This document shows, piece after piece, positions 1 to 8,122 of a stretch of 64,000 nucleotides of DNA. Origin of the DNA: WM-3-3 sp041660045 (GTDB lineage: Bacteria > Pseudomonadota > Gammaproteobacteria > Methylococcales > Methylomonadaceae); contig JBAZXA010000002.1 of the NCBI GenBank assembly GCA_041660045.1, positions 417,543-481,542 on the forward strand, written 5' to 3'. Under the pieces are notes generated by a model, which was not told where the DNA came from, ran no database searches, and saw only the letters and a list, made by a program, of their open reading frames with translations. Within the stretch, counting starts at the first letter, position 1, and each line of letters begins with the position of its first letter. Both the position numbers and the translations under genes were made by a program.

Positions 1-2
1 AT

Positions 3-239
3 GAATTGGAAATCGTCATTGAAAAATCAGAATTGGAGAAGGCTAGGCGTTATTCCGATTGGCCGAGGATGTTTGCTATCGGATTTTTGTTAAGCCGTGG
101 CTTTTTGCGTAAAGTGGACGGCCGCACTGTTGAGTTTGCGCCTAACCTCTATCCGTTGGTTGCAGAACATATGGCTGATAAAATTCAAGCACTCAAAGCT
201 GCATCAACATCAGCCATATCGGTTGCCAGCCATGAATAA
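3..239 (+). CDS. C-terminal end of an unidentified protein (partial)
   Basis: The frame is open from the window edge to a TAA at 237-239. A TTG at position 6 could serve as a start, but the frame continues upstream, so this is most likely the 3' end of a longer gene. The visible 77 residues are rich in charged residues with a short aromatic/hydrophobic stretch and an alanine-rich tail. I do not recognise a family. The stop overlaps the ATG of the next gene (232) by 8 bp, which implies translational coupling and a shared operon with the coiled-coil protein downstream. Confidence 0.5.
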   Translation, partial: ELEIVIEKSELEKARRYSDWPRMFAIGFLLSRGFLRKVDGRTVEFAPNLYPLVAEHMADKIQALKAASTSAISVASHE

Positions 240-1599
240 GCAACTCTCTGAGTTGGAACAATGGTTCAGGGATGGCGAGTTAAGTCTGCACGAGCATCAA
301 CAGTTGCTGTGGGAGCCTGGTTTTGATGCTGAACGCTGTCTGATTAAAACCCAATTAGGTTTTTATCAACGGGTATTTTCAAAGCCACCTGGTTTTGTTC
401 CGCGTTTTTTTCATACGCTCTATCCGTTGCCATTAGCGCATTGGCTCATGCAGACGTCGATCATTCTTTATGATGGTTTTTGCATAATGGCAGCAGAATT
501 AGATATACGCTTTCAGGCCACCTTAAACTACGCCACTAGGAATCTTGAATATTTGCCGGACATAAATAGTCATATTAAACAATCTTATGAGGAATTAATT
601 AAAGATGCTGTTGAAGGCGAGCTGCTTAGTCTAAGCGATGGCGAATGGATAGATGGGGGTTTACAACCTTTAGAAAAAAAAATTGCCGATTTAATTCAAG
701 AATTGCTGGTAATAAAAGATTTACAGTGCCGAGTTTTTTGCAATTTAAAGCCTGAGTTCCAACGCTTGGATGAGAGTGCGCAAACAGAGGGTTTATTTAT
801 GCGCCAATCGGTTTATTTAAATATACTGAAAAAGAACTTTGAATTTCAAGATCAACAAAATCAGGAAAAAATACGCCAGCAAGAGGCTTTAGAAAACCAA
901 AATCTGCTTTATAAGCAAAATCAATTGCAGCGTTTTAACCGGGAAGATGAGCTGAAGCGGTTAAAAGTATTACAAGATAATGAGAATGCGCAACAGTTGC
1001 TTAAAGATCAGGAAAAACTGGCCAGTGAGCAATATAAAATTGAAAAACGCTTACAGGCCGAAAAAATTAAGCATGAAAATGCCTTAAAGGAGTTGGCTTG
1101 GCAAGCAGAAATTGAACAGCAAAAAAAATATCAAGCTTTACAAAGACAAGTGGAGCAACAAGGCCATAAAGACCAACTTATCCATAAAACCCAGTTAAAA
1201 GACGCAGAACTGGAGATGGAGGTTAAAGCTTATGAACAGCAACAAGTGCGTTGGAATGCCGCGAAAGAGCGTCATCATTACGAACAAATTAAGCAGGAGC
1301 AACAATTTAAACAATTAGAGTTTGAGATTGAATTAAAGCGCCAACAACTTCAAGAGAGCGAAAAAAAGAAAATTGAAGGGCAACTTTTTGCGGAAAAAAT
1401 CAAGCATGAAACCCGAATAAAAGAATTGCAATTGCTCGCAGAGGTGGAGAGCCAAGAAAAGCGTTTTGAAGCAACGCAAAACTCTGAAGAATATTTACGA
1501 CGGGAAATCGAATTACTGATCTTGGAAAAGCAAAGGGCAGAACTCAATGGTATGTTGAAAAAAGAGGCTCAAAAACCTGATGCAAATACCAATGAATGA
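232..1599 (+). CDS. Coiled-coil hypothetical protein, 455 aa
   Basis: The reading frame opens further upstream, but ATG 232, which overlaps the previous gene's stop, is the natural start. Residues 1-190 are mixed, with an aromatic-rich segment near residues 45-75 and no clear signal peptide. From about residue 195 to the end the protein is almost wholly Gln/Glu/Lys/Leu-rich, typical of a long coiled coil. An approximately 30-residue segment beginning AEKIKHE (residues 276 and 387) occurs twice, 111 residues apart, so the coiled coil contains a duplication. No enzymatic motif is visible. A structural or scaffolding role is the only reasonable guess, and the partner may be the truncated upstream gene. 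Confidence 0.7.
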   Translation: MNKQLSELEQWFRDGELSLHEHQQLLWEPGFDAERCLIKTQLGFYQRVFSKPPGFVPRFFHTLYPLPLAHWLMQTSIILYDGFCIMAAELDIRFQATLNYATRNLEYLPDINSHIKQSYEELIKDAVEGELLSLSDGEWIDGGLQPLEKKIADLIQELLVIKDLQCRVFCNLKPEFQRLDESAQTEGLFMRQSVYLNILKKNFEFQDQQNQEKIRQQEALENQNLLYKQNQLQRFNREDELKRLKVLQDNENAQQLLKDQEKLASEQYKIEKRLQAEKIKHENALKELAWQAEIEQQKKYQALQRQVEQQGHKDQLIHKTQLKDAELEMEVKAYEQQQVRWNAAKERHHYEQIKQEQQFKQLEFEIELKRQQLQESEKKKIEGQLFAEKIKHETRIKELQLLAEVESQEKRFEATQNSEEYLRREIELLILEKQRAELNGMLKKEAQKPDANTNE

Positions 1600-1709
1600 A
1601 TGCTTAGTGAGTTTTTTAGGCAGATGGTAGAAATTTACCAACCAATAAGGTCTGTTTAAGGTTTAGCGTATACCTAAAGACTGTCTTTAAAACTAAGCAT
1701 TGTCCATCT

Positions 1710-1746
1710 TAAGTTAGTCGAAAGCTTAAAAACTTCGACTAACTTA
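1710..1746. repeat. 13-bp perfect inverted repeat (hairpin) 3' of rne
   Basis: Arms at 1710-1722 and 1734-1746 (TAAGTTAGTCGAA / TTCGACTAACTTA) flank an 11-nt loop. It lies 40 bp past the rne stop and between the 3' ends of two convergent genes. There is no T-run directly after either arm, so it may be a 3' mRNA-stabilising hairpin or an imperfect bidirectional terminator. Confidence 0.5.
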
Positions 1747-1785
1747 GGACGAACGCTGCAATTATTAAAGCATTGTACTAATCAG

Positions 1786-4101
1786 TTATGACTCAGTGTC
1801 TGGTTCACGCCTGATTATAGGTTCTGCTACAGGTGGGGTTGTTTTTATTTCAACTATAGCTTTAACGGGAACCGGGGGTAAAGGACGTTGTATGGGTTCA
1901 ACGACAGCTGGCGTGTTATGGCTTTGCGTTGGTTCTTGATGATTAATTTTTTCAATTCTTTCGGCAAAATTGTTGGCATAAGACGACGCTGGTTGGCTGG
2001 CTGCCTGGGGATCAGGTACAGTTGGCACCGGTGCTGCCTCTGTGTTATTGGTCAGGTTTTCGCCTGTCTCATCAGTCATTGGGCGTTTGTGATTGGGGTT
2101 ACGTGAACGTCTACGAGGGCCTCTCCGATTTCTGTTGTTGGCGCGTCTTTCATTTGGTACAGCAGTGCCATCGGTTATTTCAGGGTTAACTGCGTTTTGG
2201 GCTTCGTCTTGTTCTTCAACTGCAGCGACCTTTTGCACCGTGTTGTTTGTACCCGTTTCTGCGGGACTGTTTTTATGAACATGATTACGTGGTGTCCGAT
2301 GAGGACGGGCTTGGTTTTGATGCCTTCTTGGTTCCGGCTTAGCGGCAGCGTTATCTTCTGAGGCCGAGGTTTTAAATTCTACATCGGTGCTGGTGTCTTT
2401 ACTATCTTGGCCGTCATCTTTACTGGCACCCACTAATTTTTGCCAAAAACGCTTGATAAGACTGGCTGAAGCGGTCTTGTTTTGCATTGGGGCGGGCGAG
2501 TCTGGCAAAAATTCTTTAATGGCTGCGGTTTCAAATTTTTGCTTAACTTGCTGGGCAAAGTCAGGCAGTGCAATTTCTTCTTCTTTAATTAATTGGTAGC
2601 TAGATTTATCTTCTGGCACATCTTTTTCTTTAATGCGTTCAATATTATACGCAGGCGTTTCTAAATGTTTGCTAGGTAACACGACAATGTCAACATCTAG
2701 CTTGGTTTCTATGCGTTCGATAGCGGTACGTTTTTCATTTAATAAAAATGTAGCAGCGTCAATCGGTAAATGGGCAATGACTTTTTCAGTGCCTTTTTTC
2801 ATAGCCTCTTCTTCTAGGATACGTAATACCGCTAAAGCAACCGATTCAACGTTACGGATAGTGCCTTGGCCTTTACAGCGAGGGCAAGGCAATTGGGTGG
2901 CATCGCCCAAAGAGGGGCGCATGCGCTGCCTGGACATTTCCAACAAGCCAAAACGGGAGATGCGCCCGGTTTGAATTCTGGCGCGATCAATTTTTAACGC
3001 GTCTTTTAAGCGTGTTTCTACTGTGCGCTGATTTTTGTTAGACATCATGTCGATGAAATCAATCACAAACAGGCCGCCTAAATCCCTTAGCCTAAGTTGA
3101 CGGGCAATTTCATCAGCCGCTTCTAAATTTGTATTGAGCGCGGTTTCTTCAATATCGCTGCCTTTCGTGGCACGTGCTGAGTTAATGTCTATTGATGTTA
3201 AGGCCTCAGTATGATCAATCATAATTGATCCGCCTGACGGTAGCGAAACTTCCCGGCCATAAGCCATTTCTATCTGTGATTCAATTTGGTATCGGCTAAA
3301 TAACGGCACAGTGTCATGGTATAGCTTTGCTTTAGGCAAAAAATGTGGCATGACTTGTTTGAGAAATTTTTGTACCAATTTAAAAGCATCTTCGTTATCG
3401 ATTAGGATTTCATCGATATTGCCGCGTAAATGGTCACGTAATGCCCGGATGATGACATTGCTTTCCTGAAATACTAGAAATGGTGCAGATTGTTCGCTGG
3501 AAGAACGTTCGATGGCTTCCCAAAGTTGCATAAGGTAATTTAAGTCCCATTGCAATTCTTCGGCATTTTTACCGCAACCTGCAGTACGCACGATTAAGCC
3601 CATACTGTCCGGAATTTCCAGGGCGGCCATTACCTCACGCAGTTCATTGCGGGTGTCACCTTCGATCCGTCTTGAAATGCCGCCAGCTTTTGGGTTGTTG
3701 GGCATTAGCACCAAATATGTGCCGGCTAAACTGATGTAAGTAGTTAGAGCCGCGCCTTTGTTGCCGCGCTCTTCTTTCTCAATCTGAACAACGATCTCTT
3801 GGCCTTCCCGGATCAAATCTTTTATGGCAGGGCGGCGACCTTCAGTATCCGAGCCTTCTTGCAGTTGGCGATAATCAGGTGAAATTTCTTTAAAGGGCAA
3901 AAAACCATGTTTTTCCGCACCATAGTTAACAAAAGCAGCTTCTAAGCTGGGTTCTACCCGCGTGATGGTTCCTTTATAAATATTGGATTTTTTTTGTTCT
4001 TTTGAAGGGAGTTCGATGTCAAAATCGTATAGTTTTTGGCCATCTACCAAAGCAACCCGCAGTTCTTCGGCCTGCGTAGCATTGATAAGCATTCTTTTCA
4101 T
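1786..4101 (-). CDS. rne: Ribonuclease E
   Basis: Endoribonuclease that initiates mRNA decay and processes rRNA and tRNA, the scaffold of the degradosome. The 771 residues begin MKRMLINATQAEELRVA, as in RNase E/G. An S1 domain occupies about residues 35-120. The catalytic DNase-like region holds the two metal-binding Asp motifs (SIDINSARAT and FVIDFIDM). The Zn-link CPRCKGQG sits near residue 405. After about residue 515 the protein is low-complexity, basic and Pro/Ala/Asn-rich, including an Arg-rich patch (NRNRRGPRRRSRN), as expected for the RNA- and partner-binding tail; this tail is shorter than in E. coli (1061 aa). RNase G is excluded by the length and the tail. The gene diverges from rluC across a 427-bp spacer, the E. 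coli arrangement. Confidence 0.97.
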   Translation of the reverse strand: MKRMLINATQAEELRVALVDGQKLYDFDIELPSKEQKKSNIYKGTITRVEPSLEAAFVNYGAEKHGFLPFKEISPDYRQLQEGSDTEGRRPAIKDLIREGQEIVVQIEKEERGNKGAALTTYISLAGTYLVLMPNNPKAGGISRRIEGDTRNELREVMAALEIPDSMGLIVRTAGCGKNAEELQWDLNYLMQLWEAIERSSSEQSAPFLVFQESNVIIRALRDHLRGNIDEILIDNEDAFKLVQKFLKQVMPHFLPKAKLYHDTVPLFSRYQIESQIEMAYGREVSLPSGGSIMIDHTEALTSIDINSARATKGSDIEETALNTNLEAADEIARQLRLRDLGGLFVIDFIDMMSNKNQRTVETRLKDALKIDRARIQTGRISRFGLLEMSRQRMRPSLGDATQLPCPRCKGQGTIRNVESVALAVLRILEEEAMKKGTEKVIAHLPIDAATFLLNEKRTAIERIETKLDVDIVVLPSKHLETPAYNIERIKEKDVPEDKSSYQLIKEEEIALPDFAQQVKQKFETAAIKEFLPDSPAPMQNKTASASLIKRFWQKLVGASKDDGQDSKDTSTDVEFKTSASEDNAAAKPEPRRHQNQARPHRTPRNHVHKNSPAETGTNNTVQKVAAVEEQDEAQNAVNPEITDGTAVPNERRANNRNRRGPRRRSRNPNHKRPMTDETGENLTNNTEAAPVPTVPDPQAASQPASSYANNFAERIEKINHQEPTQSHNTPAVVEPIQRPLPPVPVKAIVEIKTTPPVAEPIIRREPDTES

Positions 4102-4528
4102 TTTGTATCCTTGTGGTGTCCTGCTCCGTAATCAGATGTTACCGATTTGACTGTATATCATTATGCCCGGCTATGGGTTGTACCGTCTTTAAAGGGAGCC
4201 GAATACGCCATTATTGCGATATTGCTCCGCCTGGAATTGGCAATGCGGTAAAAGCCAGGTCTAAAAGTAATGTTCAGTCTTGTTGTAAATCTGTGTTAAA
4301 CAGGAATTAAAAATCGTTCGTCAAGGGTCGAACGCCAACCCGAAATCGTTTGGAAAACTTGGCCGAGGGCTTTCAAGTGTTCCGTTAGTTGTCTTGGGGC
4401 ATGCTCTTATTTTAGGCAAGCCGTGCAAAAGTATATTTTTTATGAGAAAACTTGCTTAATATAGCAACCTTATGGCTACACATCAATTTAAGAATCAATC
4501 ATGACGGGATGCTGTTATTATTTGTGCT
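4102..4528. promoter_or_regulatory. rne-rluC divergent intergenic region (427 bp)
   Basis: No convincing gene lies here; the short open frame at 4113-4310 lacks a ribosome binding site and any known motif. The spacer must hold the divergent promoters. In E. coli the rne 5' UTR is about 360 nt and mediates autoregulation by RNase E cleavage; the similar length and order here suggest a comparable leader, but I did not identify the specific hairpin. Confidence 0.45.
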
Positions 4529-5488
4529 ATGGATACTGAATTACAAGGTGCGGCTACCCCCGTCCAATTTATCGAAATCACTGAAGAAAACTGCGACCAG
4601 CGGTTAGATAATTTTTTAATCACGCGTTTAAAAGGCGTGCCTAAAAGCCGAATTTACCGGATTGTCCGTAAAGGTGAAGTACGTGTCAACAAAGGCCGCG
4701 TTGAGGTTAATTATCGCTTAATTGCGGGTGATATTGTTAGGATTCCACCGCTTAGACTGGCGGAAAAACCTGAGGTAGCGTTTATTTCGAATAATTTGCG
4801 GGATTCATTGGCCGCTCAAATATTATTTGAGGATGAGGCTTTTTTAGTCTTGAATAAACCGGCTGGTTATCCCGTGCATGGTGGGAGTGGGATAAATTGC
4901 GGTATTATTGAAGGGCTTAGGCAAATAAGACCCAATGCGCACTTTTTGGAATTAGTGCATCGTCTGGATCGTGATACTTCAGGGTGTTTGTTAATTGCCA
5001 AAAAACGCAGTGCTTTACGGAGTTTGCATGAGCAGTTTCGTGAAGACCAAGTGCAAAAGACTTATTTAGCACTGTTGGCTGGGCAATGGGCAAAAGTTCA
5101 GCAACGGGTAACCGCACCCTTGCAAAAAAACATCAACAAAGGGGGCGAGCGTATGGTCGTGGTCAGCCAAACCGGTAAGCCTGCTGAAACGATGTTTAAA
5201 CGTTTAAAATTGTTTTTAGAAGCCACCTTAGTTGAGGCTTCCCCTAAAACAGGCCGCACCCATCAAATCCGCGTACATGCCGCTTGGTTAGGGCATCCCA
5301 TAGTCAGTGACGAAAGATATGGCTTGGATGAAGTCAATCAGCAGTTTAAGAAAAAAGGCTATAAACGTTTATTTTTACATGCGGAAAAATTAACCTTTAG
5401 GCACCCTGTCACAGGCGAAAATATGACAATTAAAGCGCCATTGCCCAAACAGTTGGAAGAACAGTTAAGCCATGAACAATCGGTATGA
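4529..5488 (+). CDS. rluC: 23S rRNA pseudouridine synthase RluC
   Basis: Makes pseudouridines in 23S rRNA (positions 955, 2504 and 2580 in E. coli). The 319-residue protein has an N-terminal S4 RNA-binding domain (about residues 20-75, KSRIYRIVRKGEVRVNKGR) followed by the RluA-type catalytic domain. The motif HRLDRDTSG starts at residue 144, giving Asp147 as the catalytic aspartate, and the later KTGRTHQIRVH motif is typical of RluC/RluD. Divergence from rne and linkage to a HAD phosphatase and sppA match the Pseudomonas-type rluC operon, which supports RluC over RluD. The 3' end overlaps the next gene by 17 bp. Confidence 0.93.
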   Translation: MDTELQGAATPVQFIEITEENCDQRLDNFLITRLKGVPKSRIYRIVRKGEVRVNKGRVEVNYRLIAGDIVRIPPLRLAEKPEVAFISNNLRDSLAAQILFEDEAFLVLNKPAGYPVHGGSGINCGIIEGLRQIRPNAHFLELVHRLDRDTSGCLLIAKKRSALRSLHEQFREDQVQKTYLALLAGQWAKVQQRVTAPLQKNINKGGERMVVVSQTGKPAETMFKRLKLFLEATLVEASPKTGRTHQIRVHAAWLGHPIVSDERYGLDEVNQQFKKKGYKRLFLHAEKLTFRHPVTGENMTIKAPLPKQLEEQLSHEQSV

Positions 5489-6125
5489 TTTAATTATTTT
5501 CGATTGGGATGGTACGTTGATGAATTCTATAGACTGGATAGTCTTTTGTTTACAACAAGCTGCAAAGCTATGCCAATGTCCCGTTCCTGATGAGCAAGCT
5601 GCAAAAGATGTCATTGGTTTGAGCATTGAAGTGGCGATGGACACACTGTTTCCTGAAGCGGATGGGATGCTCCGCAAGCAGTTGGTGGCGCAATATAGTC
5701 AGGTTTATAGTTCCCGTGAAATTAGCCGTGAAGATCTATTTCCGGGTGTTTATGACATGCTCGTGCAATTACAGCAAAATGGTTATCAATTAGCTGTCGC
5801 CACTGGAAAAAATCGGCGTGGCTTAGTCAAAGCCTTAGCGGCAACAGGAACTGGCGATTTATTTGGTGTTACCCGATGTGCCGATGAAACGGCATCCAAA
5901 CCTAATCCTAAAATGGTTTATGAAATTCTTAAGCACACTCAGGTTACAAATCAACGGGCGCTATTGGTGGGTGATTCAATCCACGACCTGCAAATGGCGC
6001 TTAATGCTGAAGTTGCGGCCATCGGGGTAGCTTGTGGTGTGCACTCAGAAGATCGGCTTAAGCAATATCAACCTTTGCTATGTATACAGCAATCAACTCA
6101 ATTAATCGATATTATCGGAGGGTAA
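5472..6125 (+). CDS. HAD-family phosphatase (phosphoglycolate phosphatase-like)
   Basis: Cytosolic phosphatase of 217 residues in HAD subfamily IA. Motif I is FDWDGTLMNS near the N-terminus, with the nucleophile and acid/base Asp pair. A helical cap follows at about residues 15-90. Motif II lies in the VATGKNRRG region, motif III is the Lys in ETASKPNPKM, and motif IV is GDSIHDLQMA. Its start overlaps rluC by 17 bp and it is followed 6 bp later by sppA, so the three genes are probably cotranscribed. Homologues in this operon are often annotated Gph-like or YrfG-like; the physiological substrate cannot be read from sequence. Confidence 0.85.
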   Translation: MNNRYDLIIFDWDGTLMNSIDWIVFCLQQAAKLCQCPVPDEQAAKDVIGLSIEVAMDTLFPEADGMLRKQLVAQYSQVYSSREISREDLFPGVYDMLVQLQQNGYQLAVATGKNRRGLVKALAATGTGDLFGVTRCADETASKPNPKMVYEILKHTQVTNQRALLVGDSIHDLQMALNAEVAAIGVACGVHSEDRLKQYQPLLCIQQSTQLIDIIGG

Positions 6126-6131
6126 ACCTTA

Positions 6132-7088
6132 ATGGAAAATCAACAGGATAATCAGAAGGTAGGCTGGGAGCGTGAATTAATTGAAAAAATAGCGCTTGCA
6201 GCGGTCACTGAACAAAGACGTGCCCGGCGCTGGGGTATCTTTTTTAAATCGTTAATGTTTTTATACTTATTAGCGGTTTTGGGGGTTGCCTTTTTTCCTA
6301 AGTTAAAACAGGAAATGGGTGTTGATGGCAGTGACCATACAGCTATTATCGATTTGGTGGGGACGATTGCCGAAAACAAGGAAGTAACAGCAGAAAACGT
6401 TATTGAAAGTTTACGTAATGCAGTCAAAGACAAGCACACCAAAGGCGTCATATTGCATGCCAACTCACCTGGTGGCAGCCCCGTGCAATCGGCTTATGTC
6501 TATGAAGAAATTAGAAATATTAAAAAGGAACATCCCAATTTACCCATATTTGCGGTGGTAAGTGACATCTGTGCCTCGGGGTGTTACTACATTGCTTCGG
6601 CTGCTGATAAAATTTATGTAAGCCCTGCCAGTATAGTTGGTTCTATAGGTGTGATCATGGACGGTTTTGGTTTTGTCGATAGTATGGCAAAGTTTGGTGT
6701 AGAACGGCGTTTGATTACAGCGGGTGAGCATAAAGCTTTGTTGGATCCTTTTTCACCTTCAAAACCCGATGAAACGGAATACATGCATGGTTTACTGGAA
6801 CAAGTGCATCAACAATTCATCAGCGCGGTGAAAGCAGGTCGGGGTGACCGCCTTAAAGAATTCCCTGAAATGTTTTCTGGTTTAGTTTGGACGGGTGAAG
6901 CAAGTGTAAAATTGGGTATCGCAGACGATTTCGGTAATGATGATTATGTGGCTAAAAATATTATCGGTGTTAAAGAAAAAGTTAATTTTACCCAACAAGA
7001 ACGTTTATTAGATAAATTAGCCGGTAAGTTAGGGGCTTCTTTTGGACATGCCTTAGGCAGTTTTTGGCAACGGATACTATTAAAGTAG
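6132..7088 (+). CDS. sppA: Signal peptide peptidase SppA (S49 family)
   Basis: Membrane-anchored protease that degrades cleaved signal peptides. The 318-residue length matches the single-domain (36K) type, not the 67K E. coli form. One transmembrane segment lies at about residues 37-58. The nucleophile region is SDICASGCYYIASAADKIY, with the Ser in ASGCYY. The general-base Lys is in the AGEHKALLDPFSP motif, as in bacillary SppA. The start is supported by a GGAGG 9 bp upstream of the ATG. Conserved linkage to rluC and the HAD phosphatase supports the assignment; SohB is an alternative but usually has a longer N-terminus. Confidence 0.92.
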   Translation: MENQQDNQKVGWERELIEKIALAAVTEQRRARRWGIFFKSLMFLYLLAVLGVAFFPKLKQEMGVDGSDHTAIIDLVGTIAENKEVTAENVIESLRNAVKDKHTKGVILHANSPGGSPVQSAYVYEEIRNIKKEHPNLPIFAVVSDICASGCYYIASAADKIYVSPASIVGSIGVIMDGFGFVDSMAKFGVERRLITAGEHKALLDPFSPSKPDETEYMHGLLEQVHQQFISAVKAGRGDRLKEFPEMFSGLVWTGEASVKLGIADDFGNDDYVAKNIIGVKEKVNFTQQERLLDKLAGKLGASFGHALGSFWQRILLK

Positions 7089-7172
7089 TTTGGTTCATTT
7101 AAAATTCATGTGTTTCTCGTTATTATTAACGCAACTGATTTACAGGCTTTTGATGTGTTGTTAATAACCCGT

Positions 7173-7415
7173 GTGAAAAAAATTATTTTGTACATTCTTT
7201 GCTGGATGGTGCTGCTATATTCAGCGCAGGCGAGTGCGCGCATAAGCTTGGATGATGCGGTCAGGCAATTAGTCCAGCAAGGCCAAAAGCGGGTGTTGGG
7301 GGCGCAAACAGAAATTGTGGATGGCCGTGAAGTTTACGTGATCAAAGTTTTAACACCCGATGGCCGCGTCATCCAGTACTTGGTGGATACCGAAACGGGT
7401 CAGGTCATCAATTAA
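7173..7415 (+). CDS. Small exported PepSY-like protein
   Basis: GTG 7173 gives an 80-residue protein with a classic signal peptide (MKKIILYILCW..., cleavage probably after ASA, near residue 22). An upstream in-frame GTG at 7110 would bury this signal inside a 21-residue extension, so 7173 is preferred. The mature part, about 55 residues, has the DDAVRQL...GQKRVLGAQTEI..GREVYVIKVLTPDGRV pattern of a PepSY domain. It stands 16 bp upstream of a response regulator and sensor kinase. Small periplasmic PepSY proteins are often encoded beside PhoP/PhoQ- or QseB/C-type systems, so it may modulate the sensor or be a target. Confidence 0.75.
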   Translation: MKKIILYILCWMVLLYSAQASARISLDDAVRQLVQQGQKRVLGAQTEIVDGREVYVIKVLTPDGRVIQYLVDTETGQVIN

Positions 7416-7431
7416 CTATTAAAGGACTATT

Positions 7432-8109
7432 ATGCGTATTTTAGTGGTTGAAGATGAAAACATACTTTGCCAACAAATCCAGCATTTTTTTGCAGATAAA
7501 GGTTATGCCGTTGATGTTGCTAATACCGGGAAAGATGGCTTATTTATGGCCACCGAATATCCCATAGACGCAGCAGTTGTAGATATAGGCTTACCTGATT
7601 TCTCAGGTATAGAACTTATCCGGCAATTACGCAAGAAAGATATCAAAGTGCCTATCCTTATCTTGACTGCCCGTAGCCGATGGCAGGAAAAAGTTGAAGG
7701 TTTAGAAGCGGGTGCAGATGATTATTTAGTCAAGCCGTTCCATTATGAAGAATTACAAGCCCGCTTAAATGCCTTAATTCGGCGCTCCGCAGGCCTTGCC
7801 CACCCAGTTCTTAAGTTTGGCCAAATTGAGTTAGATACCGTGGCGCAAGAAGTTTTGCTAGGCAATGAAAAACTTGAGTTAACCGCTTATGAGTACAAAG
7901 TGCTTGAATATTTGATGTTACATAAGGGTGAGGTGATATCTAAAGCCGTTTTGACAGACCACATTTACGATGAAGATTTTGAGCGTGATAGTAATGTGAT
8001 TGAAGTTTTTATCGGACGGTTAAGAAAAAAAATAGATCCAGATGGCACGTTAAAACCCATAGAAACGCTACGTGGTAGAGGCTACCGCGTGCCTATAAAT
8101 CCTGAATAA
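7432..8109 (+). CDS. OmpR/PhoB-family response regulator (PhoP-like)
   Basis: Two-component transcriptional regulator of 225 residues. The receiver domain (1-120) has the acidic pair E7/D8, phosphoacceptor Asp51 in VVDIGLPD, and the conserved Lys in DDYLVKPFHYEEL. The C-terminal winged helix (about 128-222) contains LTAYEYKVLEYLMLHKGEVISK and the terminal RGRGYRV wing. A good ribosome binding site (AAAGGA) precedes ATG 7432. The kinase gene begins 13 bp downstream. It is closest to PhoP/QseB-type regulators; the signal and regulon are unknown. Confidence 0.92.
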   Translation: MRILVVEDENILCQQIQHFFADKGYAVDVANTGKDGLFMATEYPIDAAVVDIGLPDFSGIELIRQLRKKDIKVPILILTARSRWQEKVEGLEAGADDYLVKPFHYEELQARLNALIRRSAGLAHPVLKFGQIELDTVAQEVLLGNEKLELTAYEYKVLEYLMLHKGEVISKAVLTDHIYDEDFERDSNVIEVFIGRLRKKIDPDGTLKPIETLRGRGYRVPINPE

Positions 8110-8122
8110 AGTTTTTATTGCT

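Noticed and set aside
4113..4310. 65-codon open frame in the rne-rluC spacer
   Set aside because: No ribosome binding site or recognisable motif, and it lies inside the expected leader of rne.
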